DNA of 56,348 nucleotides from Listeria fleischmannii subsp. fleischmannii LU2006-1 (GTDB lineage: Bacteria > Bacillota > Bacilli > Lactobacillales > Listeriaceae). Position 1 is the stretch's first letter, and each line of letters opens with the position of its first letter. The notes under the pieces were generated by a model that saw only the letters and a list, made by a program, of their open reading frames with translations, did not search any database and was not told where the DNA came from. The stretch is taken from positions 36 through 56,383 of the forward strand of contig NZ_ALWW01000006.1 in NCBI RefSeq assembly GCF_000344175.1. Direction: 5' to 3'. Both the position numbers and the translations under genes were made by a program. Shown one piece after another: positions 10,301-15,222 of this stretch.

Positions 10301-10572
10301 GCCACACCTCGGCTAACCGTAGTCCAATCATGTGACTTATCCTTCAAAACGCTCGTTTGAATATCATCACCAAATGTGTATTTTTTTCCCGAAAGCTCTG
10401 CGCCCTGGTCTTCATTGACAAACGCAATGCTCATTTTATGCGTTTTTTCTTTATCTGACGTACTCTTGTTTTTGCTAACGTTTTGATTAAGGCCTACATA
10501 AGAAATGCCTATTGTCAGCAATATCGCCAAAACTAAAAAGAGTAAAATGTTCCATTTTACTTTACGTTTCAT
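7342..10572 (-). CDS. esaA: Type VII secretion protein EsaA (YueB/Pip-like)
   Basis: Large membrane protein of the type VII system, also the family that includes the SPP1 phage receptor YueB. It is 1076 residues: one N-terminal membrane segment (residues about 8-28), a very long extracellular region rich in coiled coil (about 30-860), then several C-terminal membrane segments typical of the YhgE/Pip family (about 880-1060). The length is normal for Listeria and Bacillus homologues. It follows esxA after a terminator hairpin and overlaps essA by 14 bases. Confidence 0.93.
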   Translation of the reverse strand: MKRKVKWNILLFLVLAILLTIGISYVGLNQNVSKNKSTSDKEKTHKMSIAFVNEDQGAELSGKKYTFGDDIQTSVLKDKSHDWTTVSRGVAESGLKRDVYNLMIIIPDNFSKKALSLTSTSPEKIQVDYKINDVGNNDLKVEAEKTASSLVADINQRVIDVYFASILTNLQEAQDNISTLVAKEKKHTARYDNTVNNPLANYTNQFEAVQNYTSSSKESFSGFQDLLNGQKTALLDASKENAAYQKTLEGLVTLQEKNAPFGTTFADNLQKYSASLSSDSVQNELGTLEQANSVLYRELQSMQDSMSLMSQTQALQNYIEDVNKRITTLDTEMNNTIQADILHDVQVELANILSGKSGGNNESYTINDLRADVNNRFINRLKAEINGLQYFDSEDEELLGLSSDEYQRVKVLAKQFMNENSADFAEDKLNQKTEKTTILDSLQPVKNDKIQELTNTGVAIESKEVTLDETDENEQTEIKIQYDPNFTLSDIKILEDGIEIGSSAVSNQPGEDIVTFTQTKGAPHTYKVSFVAKLNGATDISFFGNLDVSLMAIQKMHKYVLKDDTLIMDPALTNTDLEDTELTQNALLIPIEKNEPFFKEADFTEAGKKMFREIQSIVRNYERSALLFQLYYGINVNSPNYSFELGQKLEDQATNSSYYAIFNRNNLLDAIVEKASGNVTKAYKDKLTNFESQIASYKQTMSDANDRSVDVAERLVKTSSEAAAQNESLAKMISEVDLWRSASSDLLKENQVVLQSGSDEKSAAMMVNSDFGGLLARSQSLADSTGSNLNAADGVYKTFDAIDQEAKNIQTSGKDLISEAGTLSKDLAKKLASDESFSKNFSGVMSNSRVGDRPNEGLYQFLSSPVEKVNGKTIAAGDKATPYYMVLIMTLIALFTSYVISHQEKKRIQHDAFSEELSLASKNLPITFLTSFVAIAEGIIIGAISGNIFNTSHIGFILWMGICVILMLMLVMSFTYLLRQLQMVGMFIILSLVGIYLFLTDAVGLNIDRSSIFGTLQTYSPLQYVEVLLNRILNGENNFLILMYIFIGVAALFIVLNLFVIRKSTLESEEAANEDI

Positions 10573-10657
10573 ATTCTTTCATTCACTCCCATTTTCCATT
10601 TGTATCTATAATTTTAAATCATTGCATTCAATTTTAATTCATATTGTATACTTTTCA

Positions 10658-10694
10658 GAAAAAGCCATGCAACAAAATGCTACATGGCTTTTCT
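10658..10694 (-). terminator. Terminator between esxA and esaA
   Basis: AAAGCCATG (10661-10669) pairs with CATGGCTTT (10683-10691). Read on the minus strand the hairpin is followed by a T-rich tract. It lies downstream of esxA and upstream of esaA in the same direction. It could end most esxA transcripts and leave esaA-essC at a lower level, which would suit the high demand for the small substrate. On the plus strand the stem is also followed by T residues. Confidence 0.75.
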
Positions 10695-10734
10695 TGTGTA
10701 GCAAAATATGTATCCGTGCTACAAGAATTGTAAT

Positions 10735-11028
10735 TTAGAAACCGAAGTTTTGAGATAATTGTTGATCTTGTTCCTCTACGGCTTGAGCAGTACGTTGTAA
10801 CTGGTTTTCAATTTGATCCATTAGATTCGCAAATTCAGTTACTTTAGGGCGTAGTTGATTGAATTGATCATCAAAACGTTGGAACGCTTGCCCTTCCCAT
10901 TCGCTACGTAATTGTTCTTGAAGTTGTGATAGACGCTGAAGCATTTGCTCGATATCCCGTCCGCTTTGACCGTAAGTCTTCGCGCGATCACGTAGTTCTG
11001 CCGGGGTCATTCTAATTTGTCCAGACAT
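10735..11028 (-). CDS. esxA: WXG100 protein EsxA (type VII secretion substrate)
   Basis: Secreted helical hairpin protein of 97 residues with the WXG signature as W44-E45-G46 in the turn between two amphipathic helices. It is the first gene of the type VII locus, upstream of esaA as in Listeria and Staphylococcus. A strong GGAGATG ribosome-binding site precedes the ATG, and an extended -10 element lies about 50 bases upstream. Members of this family form dimers and travel through EssC. Glutamine is unusually frequent in the second helix. The call is firm. Confidence 0.97.
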   Translation of the reverse strand: MSGQIRMTPAELRDRAKTYGQSGRDIEQMLQRLSQLQEQLRSEWEGQAFQRFDDQFNQLRPKVTEFANLMDQIENQLQRTAQAVEEQDQQLSQNFGF

Positions 11029-11076
11029 ACTCTCTTCATCTCCTTTTTCATTTTATGGATACAAATCCACAAATTA

Positions 11077-11085
11077 AGTATAGCA
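11077..11085 (-). promoter_or_regulatory. Extended -10 promoter element of esxA
   Basis: On the minus strand TGC-TATACT, an extended -10 hexamer with the TGN motif, lies about 50 bases upstream of the esxA start. A poor -35 (TTGG-rich) lies further up behind a run of A residues. No other good hexamer pair is seen in this intergenic stretch on that strand. Confidence 0.5.
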
Positions 11086-11257
11086 TACTTTTTTTTGACC
11101 AATTGTGACAATAAATTGAACATTTGTGTTTTCCTTGAATTCTAAGTCAAATCCATCCATTCCAATGGTTTAAGCGTTATTCTTTACAAAAAGAAGCGTT
11201 TTAATAAAGTCTATTTATGTGTATAATGGAGATAAGAAAAAAAGAGGGGGAATCAAA

Positions 11258-11713
11258 ATGACAAGTAAGAAAGTGGCCATTGCAAGTGATCATGGCGGCA
11301 TAGCGCTTCGAAAAAATATTGTATCTTTTTTAAATAAAAAGGATATTGATTTTGAAGAATTTGGTCCAGAGGTTGAGGAATCTGTGGATTATCCCAATTT
11401 AGCTTTTACTGTTTCTGAAAAAGTAGCTCGTGGCGATGCGTATCGCGGGATTTTAATTTGTGGCACTGGCGTTGGTATGAGTATCGCCGCCAATAAAGTG
11501 CACGGCATTCGTTGCGCTCTCGTTTCAGACACCTTTACGGCGCATGCTACACGAGAACATAATGATTCCAACGTCCTCGCACTAGGCGCCCGTGTGACAG
11601 GCCCGGGACTTGCACTCGATATTGTTAAAATTTGGCTTGAAACGGAGTATGAAGGCGGTCGCCACGCCAAACGCCTTAGTCAAATTGAACAGTTCGAAAA
11701 CACTCAAGGTTGA
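11258..11713 (+). CDS. rpiB: RpiB/LacAB-family sugar-phosphate isomerase
   Basis: Likely ribose-5-phosphate isomerase B, interconverting ribose 5-phosphate and ribulose 5-phosphate in the cytoplasm. The 151 residues carry the family motifs: ASDHGG at 9-14, the CGTGVGMSIAANK active-site segment around residue 69, the EHNDSN loop and a C-terminal GGRHAKRL. The ATG at 11258 follows GAGGGGGAATC and is preferred over an in-frame ATG at 11219, which falls on the promoter -10 (TATAAT at 11223). A role on allose or galactose phosphates cannot be excluded, since LacA/LacB share the fold. It is a single gene, divergent from esxA. Confidence 0.88.
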   Translation: MTSKKVAIASDHGGIALRKNIVSFLNKKDIDFEEFGPEVEESVDYPNLAFTVSEKVARGDAYRGILICGTGVGMSIAANKVHGIRCALVSDTFTAHATREHNDSNVLALGARVTGPGLALDIVKIWLETEYEGGRHAKRLSQIEQFENTQG

Positions 11714-11768
11714 TTTTTCCCCAAAAAGATGGTTTAATGTTTATAAATCAAATGAAAATACTCGGAAT

Positions 11769-11875
11769 TCTTATCAAGAGAGATGGAGGGACTTGGCCCT
11801 GTGAAATCTCAGCAACAGACCTACGGGCACTGTGCTAAATCCAGCGAGCGCAAAGCTTGGCAGATGAGGAGAGTT
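11769..11875 (+). promoter_or_regulatory. SAM-I (S-box) riboswitch
   Basis: The leader carries the conserved S-box core in order: TTCTTATC (P1 left), AGAGAGATGGAGGGA, TGTGAAATCTCAGCAAC, the TGCTAAATCC segment, and GGCAGATGAG (P1 right). P1 pairs CTTATC with GATGAG. SAM binding in this class stabilises P1 and favours transcription termination, so the downstream gene should be expressed when S-adenosylmethionine is low. The terminator follows at 11887. Confidence 0.95.
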
Positions 11876-11886
11876 TGTTTTATTCG

Positions 11887-11920
11887 CTCTTCTTTTTCTG
11901 AAAGGAGAGTTTTTTTCTTT
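11887..11920 (+). terminator. Riboswitch expression-platform terminator
   Basis: CTCTTCTTT pairs with AAAGGAGAG (one G-U pair) around a 5-base loop, followed by TTTTTTCTTT. It lies between the SAM-I aptamer and the start codon at 11943. GAGGAGAG in the 3' strand of aptamer P1 could pair instead with CTCTTC, giving the expected antiterminator alternative. Confidence 0.8.
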
Positions 11921-11942
11921 TTGTCTGAAAGGAGCTAATAAA

Positions 11943-12614
11943 ATGAACGCATTATCATTTAGTCACGCCGTACACTTCGTCCACGATTTAGAAGCCGTCC
12001 GTACCCAGTTACAACACTTTGGTTTAAAAATGGAAACAACCGAAAAAGAAAGCCTACCCGGCACCCAGTCTGTCATAACAGAATTCGGGCTTTCGCACAT
12101 CCAATTTTTAAGTATTACTGAAAAAGAAGCCGCATCCAAAAGTTTCCTCGGGAAAGAGGCGCTTCAATTCCTGCCTGTGAAACAAATTTTGGGGCACCTT
12201 GTCATCGAAACGTCTGATTTAGACGGCCTCCGAACCCAACTTTTAAAAAAAGGACATGATTTAACGCTCATTTCAGGTGCAAATGAAGCAGAGCCGCTTT
12301 ATACCATCTCCGGTACCCTTGGCGGCCTGGCTTATCCACTCATTCGGAAGAGATGTTTTTCGAAAAACGAAGCGGGGCACCATGCCTTAAAAGAAATCCA
12401 CATCCGTGTGGATAACCCTGAAATCGCCCTTTATAACTGGGCTGACCTTTTTAATCTACAGGTTATCCACAATACGCTGTTTTTAGGTGATGTCGCGCTT
12501 AAATTTACAAAAGGATCGTCAAATCGCCTGCACGCGCTAGTTTTTGACACATTTTCCGATACAATTAGTCAAACTGAATTTCGGATAGGTGAAGGCTTTT
12601 ATCGCTTTCGCTAG
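11943..12614 (+). CDS. VOC/glyoxalase-like protein under SAM riboswitch control
   Basis: 223-residue protein beginning ALSFSHAVHFVHDLEA, the opening beta-alpha unit of a glyoxalase-like (VOC, Glyoxalase_3-type) domain. A second conserved stretch near 80-125 (LGHLVIETSDLDGLRTQLLKKG then YTISGTLGGLAYPL) and a third module near 145-200 follow. Such folds include lyases, isomerases and dioxygenases, so the substrate is unknown. The S-box control suggests a link to methionine, cysteine or SAM metabolism (inference). A GAAAGGAGC ribosome-binding site precedes the ATG. Two perfect DnaA boxes lie inside its 3' half. Confidence 0.75.
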   Translation: MNALSFSHAVHFVHDLEAVRTQLQHFGLKMETTEKESLPGTQSVITEFGLSHIQFLSITEKEAASKSFLGKEALQFLPVKQILGHLVIETSDLDGLRTQLLKKGHDLTLISGANEAEPLYTISGTLGGLAYPLIRKRCFSKNEAGHHALKEIHIRVDNPEIALYNWADLFNLQVIHNTLFLGDVALKFTKGSSNRLHALVFDTFSDTISQTEFRIGEGFYRFR

Positions 12615-12728
12615 CGTAGTTATACACAAACTTATCCACATTATCCACAGACTGGCATCGTATACACTCTGCTCCAATATTCTATACTTGTGGATAAAAA
12701 TAGACGTCGCTTTTCGCCTTGTGGAAAA
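12407..12728. promoter_or_regulatory. Cluster of seven DnaA-box motifs
   Basis: Matches to TTATCCACA or the relaxed TTWTNCACA lie at 12407-12415 (minus), 12463-12471 (plus), 12620-12628 (plus, TTATACACA), 12632-12640 (plus), 12641-12649 (plus, directly abutting), 12689-12697 (minus) and 12720-12728 (minus, TTTTCCACA). Five are perfect consensus. No dnaA, dnaN or other oriC gene is nearby, so this resembles the DnaA-box clusters outside the origin that titrate DnaA in Bacillus. The last box lies in the loop of a terminator and the first two lie in coding sequence. Confidence 0.75.
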
Positions 12729-12744
12729 GTGACGTCTGTTTTTA
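12702..12744. terminator. Bidirectional terminator between the VOC gene and the 94-residue gene
   Basis: AGACGTCGCTTTTC (12702-12715) pairs with GAAAAGTGACGTCT (12724-12737) with one G-U pair. T runs follow on the plus side (TGTTTTTA) and A/T-rich sequence on the other. It sits between two convergent genes. Confidence 0.8.
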
Positions 12745-13026
12745 TTCGGGGCCATCTAATTGCGCTTTTTGTTCAATTAATTCGTGGTGGTCGACTTCTA
12801 AATTTCCGTTTTCATATTCCGTTAAAAGAAATTGGAAGGCCGCTAATTGCTTGGCGCGCAATTTTTGGCAAGTCGCTGCTTCAAAAAGCAAATTTTGGGC
12901 CTCTATCATCGCCGTTTTATCCTCATACACACCGGCACCTAAAATCGCACGCTCCAAAATGGCGATAATTCGCTCATCCTGACAGCCTAGCGCATAAGCC
13001 TCCTCTAAATCGGCTAAATAATTCAT
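12742..13026 (-). CDS. Small hypothetical protein
   Basis: 94 residues, acidic and helical, with no membrane segment or signal (MNYLADLEEAYALGCQDERI). I do not recognise a family. It starts 13 bases after the end of the ArsR-type regulator gene in the same direction and has a GGGGGAAGCG ribosome-binding site, so it is probably the second gene of that operon. Its end overlaps the bidirectional terminator. Confidence 0.6.
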   Translation of the reverse strand: MNYLADLEEAYALGCQDERIIAILERAILGAGVYEDKTAMIEAQNLLFEAATCQKLRAKQLAAFQFLLTEYENGNLEVDHHELIEQKAQLDGPE

Positions 13027-13039
13027 TTTTCGCTTCCCC

Positions 13040-13312
13040 CTATTTTAAACATTCGAAAAAAGATGGTGCTTCATTTATCCGTGTTTTGTTGACCGAATAA
13101 AAATGTGTTGTGCCTTCTTTTCTGAGCTCGATTAACTCGGCTTCTTTTAACACTTTTATATGGTGCGACAAGGTGGATTTTGCAATATGATACTCCCCGC
13201 AACTCACGGAACGTTCGCCGTTTTTTAGGAGGCAACGAAATATGTTTAGGCGAATTGGGTCAGCGAGTGCTCGTAAAATAATTAATAAGTTTTCTTCAGA
13301 TAAATTTTTCAT
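13040..13312 (-). CDS. ArsR-family winged-helix regulator
   Basis: 90-residue DNA-binding protein. The N-terminus (LSEENLLIILRALADPIRLNIFRCLLKNG) and the recognition helix (HIAKSTLSHHIKVLKEAELIEL) are the standard ArsR fold, followed by the beta wing EGTTHFYSV. There is no cysteine cluster of the metal-binding ELCVC type, so the ligand is probably not arsenite or cadmium. It is divergent from a nitroreductase gene, and an inverted repeat covering that gene's -10 makes it the likely repressor (inference). Confidence 0.88.
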   Translation of the reverse strand: MKNLSEENLLIILRALADPIRLNIFRCLLKNGERSVSCGEYHIAKSTLSHHIKVLKEAELIELRKEGTTHFYSVNKTRINEAPSFFECLK

Positions 13313-13372
13313 AAAACTATCTTATCACAGGACGATTTATTTGCCGATAAAAAGATTCTATGCTAAAGTACG

Positions 13373-13396
13373 ATAGTTCGATATAATTAGAACTAT
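13373..13396. promoter_or_regulatory. Inverted repeat over the nitroreductase promoter
   Basis: ATAGTTC (13373-13379) and GAACTAT (13390-13396) form a perfect 7-base inverted repeat around a TATAAT -10 hexamer at 13382-13387. The site lies in the 100-base divergent region between the ArsR regulator and the nitroreductase, as expected for the operator of that regulator. Confidence 0.55.
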
Positions 13397-13412
13397 TCAG
13401 AGGAGGACTACC

Positions 13413-14042
13413 ATGTATAAAAATAATGATTTTCACGACTTAATGAAAAATCGCCGTTCTATTCGTGCTTACGATGAAAACGTTAAAATTACTCACGAGG
13501 AAATGCTTGAAATGATAAATGAAGCCACAAGTGCCCCGAGCTCAGTTAATATGCAGCCTTGGCGTTTTGTCGTGGCAGATTCCGGTGAAGCAAAAGCAAA
13601 ACTTCGCCCGTTAGTTCGTTTCAATACGACACAAAATGATACATCTTCCGCGATGATTATTCTTTTTGGGGATAAAAATGCTTTTGAAAATGGCGAAAAA
13701 ATTTATAGTACGGCGGTTGCAAAAGGTTTAATGCCCGAAGAAGTTAAAAATAAGCAACTTCCTGCTTTAAGTGCCATGTTCAAAGACGCTACAGAAAGCG
13801 AACTAGAACGCATCAGCCTAATTGACGGCGGCCTCGTTGCCATGCAGTTCATGCTTGTCGCTCGCGCTTACGGTTATGACACCAATCCAATCGGTGGATT
13901 TGAACGTGATGAAGTAGCAAAAGCCTTCGATATGGACACAAAACGCTACACGCCCATTATGATTCTTTCAATCGGTAAAGCAAAAGATGCAGGCTACCCG
14001 TCTTATCGTTTAGATGCGCAAGATATTACGAGCTTTAAATAA
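13413..14042 (+). CDS. Nitroreductase-family flavoprotein
   Basis: 209-residue FMN-dependent NAD(P)H oxidoreductase of the nitroreductase fold. It starts with the FMN-phosphate motif NRRSIRAYDENVKIT near residue 12, followed by ATSAPSSVNMQPWRFVV near 36-52. The C-terminal IGGFERDEVAKAF and MILSIGKAK segments are also family features. Family members reduce nitroaromatics, quinones or flavins, and the physiological substrate is unknown. AGGAGG precedes the ATG. It is single-gene, divergent from an ArsR regulator, and ends at a strong terminator. Confidence 0.88.
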   Translation: MYKNNDFHDLMKNRRSIRAYDENVKITHEEMLEMINEATSAPSSVNMQPWRFVVADSGEAKAKLRPLVRFNTTQNDTSSAMIILFGDKNAFENGEKIYSTAVAKGLMPEEVKNKQLPALSAMFKDATESELERISLIDGGLVAMQFMLVARAYGYDTNPIGGFERDEVAKAFDMDTKRYTPIMILSIGKAKDAGYPSYRLDAQDITSFK

Positions 14043-14091
14043 AAAAATTCCTGTATTAACCATTGTCAAATGGAAGATACAGGAATTTTAG
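14043..14091 (+). terminator. Terminator after the nitroreductase gene
   Basis: AAATTCCTGTAT (from about 14045) pairs with ATACAGGAATTT (ending at 14089) around a long A/T-rich loop, directly after the stop codon. T-rich sequence follows. Confidence 0.75.
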
Positions 14092-14124
14092 ATTAGTCTC
14101 AAACGGCAATATTCACAGCTCATA

Positions 14125-14176
14125 CCTCTGTACCGGTGCTTGCGTAAAAAAAGTACGCTACGCTCCGGTACAGAGG
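14125..14176. repeat. Long hairpin in the nitroreductase-tfoX intergenic region
   Basis: CCTCTGTACCGG (14125-14136) and CCGGTACAGAGG (14165-14176) are perfect 12-base inverted repeats. The arms continue inward imperfectly (TGCTTGCGTA against TACGCTACGCT) to an A-rich loop. No T tract follows, so it is not a simple terminator. Weaker outer pairing (GATTAGTCTCAAACGG near 14091 with CCATTTGGGAGCAGTCTGATT near 14193) suggests a larger folded element. Confidence 0.6.
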
Positions 14177-14272
14177 CTTTACATAGAATCTAACCATTTG
14201 GGAGCAGTCTGATTTTAGCGCAAGCTGTTTTGATTTGCGTAAACTTTGCGTTTTTCTACAAACTGATTTTTT

Positions 14273-14527
14273 TTATTTATTTTCCTTTATAAACGCTCTT
14301 AGTTCAGCTTTTCTGGCTGAACTAATTTCTTTTTTAGGGATATTTTGAATGGCTCCTTCTAAAGCGTATAAAAAGTGTAAACAGGCACCATCATCTACTA
14401 GGTGTTTTGTTTTTAAATACGCGGTTTCCGTACCGACTGAAATAAGTTGTTCAGCGGTCATAATCCCGACTTCATTCAATTTTTCCTCATTCACTTTTCC
14501 CAAATTAGGCATTTCTTGAATTTTCAT
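14273..14527 (-). CDS. TfoX C-terminal domain-like protein
   Basis: 84-residue cytoplasmic protein matching the stand-alone TfoX_C family. It has a helix-hairpin-helix-like start (MPNLGKVNEEKLNEVGIMTAEQL), the middle LKTKHLVDDGACLHFLYALEGAI and a closing LRAFIKENK. In competence factor TfoX this domain accompanies an N-terminal domain that is absent here, and the function of the single-domain form is unknown. It starts two bases after kdpE and is probably cotranscribed with kdpDE. An A/G-rich ribosome-binding site lies at the end of kdpE. Confidence 0.8.
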   Translation of the reverse strand: MKIQEMPNLGKVNEEKLNEVGIMTAEQLISVGTETAYLKTKHLVDDGACLHFLYALEGAIQNIPKKEISSARKAELRAFIKENK

Positions 14528-14529
14528 TT

Positions 14530-15222
14530 TTACTCCTCCACCATTCTGTAACCGACGCCGATTTCAGTTTGAATATAGCGTGGTTCTGCAGGGTTTTGTT
14601 CGATTTTTCGGCGGATATTGCTTAAATTGACACGTAGCGTTTGGTTTTCATTTGCGTAAGGGCCCCAAATTTCGCGAATTAAAAAATCATGTGTCAAAAC
14701 TTTTCCAGCATGCCGCCCAAGTAATTCAAGTATTTTATATTCGATAGGCGTTAAATGGACTATTTCGTCTGCCACTGTTACGCGGCGTTTGTCGTTATCA
14801 ATTTTAAGATCCCCGATTTCAATAATCGGAGCTTCCGTACTCGATTTCGTTCGCAAACTATGTCTTAGTGCTGTTCGAATTCGCGCCAGTAGTTCAGATG
14901 TGCCGAATGGCTTTGTAATATAATCATCCGCTCCGAGGTCAAGCGCCTCTACTTTTTCACGTTCATGAAGCCTTGCAGAGACTACAATAACGGGTATGTC
15001 TGACCAGGAACGGAGCGTTTTTAAAAGAGCGAGTCCGTCCATATCCGGTAGCCCTAAATCAAGTAGGATTAAATCCGGAGCGTGCGAAGCCGCCATGCTT
15101 AAGCCTTCTTTTCCCGTTTGTACCTCTAGCGTTTTATAGTTACTGGCACTTAAAATCGCATTCATGAAATGGCTAATGCCCGGTTCATCCTCAATAATTA
15201 AAATGAGTAAATCATTTTGCAC
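14530..15222 (-). CDS. kdpE: Potassium-responsive response regulator KdpE
   Basis: OmpR-class response regulator of 230 residues. It has a receiver domain with the acidic pair E11-D12, the phosphoacceptor in LILLDLGLP (D55) and the conserved lysine in DDYITKPF near 105. A winged-helix domain follows (VHLTPIEYKILELLGRHAGKVLTHDFLI; LRVNLSNIRRKIE). It activates kdpFABC when phosphorylated by KdpD. The gene overlaps the end of kdpD by 11 bases. Confidence 0.95.
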   Translation of the reverse strand: MQNDLLILIIEDEPGISHFMNAILSASNYKTLEVQTGKEGLSMAASHAPDLILLDLGLPDMDGLALLKTLRSWSDIPVIVVSARLHEREKVEALDLGADDYITKPFGTSELLARIRTALRHSLRTKSSTEAPIIEIGDLKIDNDKRRVTVADEIVHLTPIEYKILELLGRHAGKVLTHDFLIREIWGPYANENQTLRVNLSNIRRKIEQNPAEPRYIQTEIGVGYRMVEE

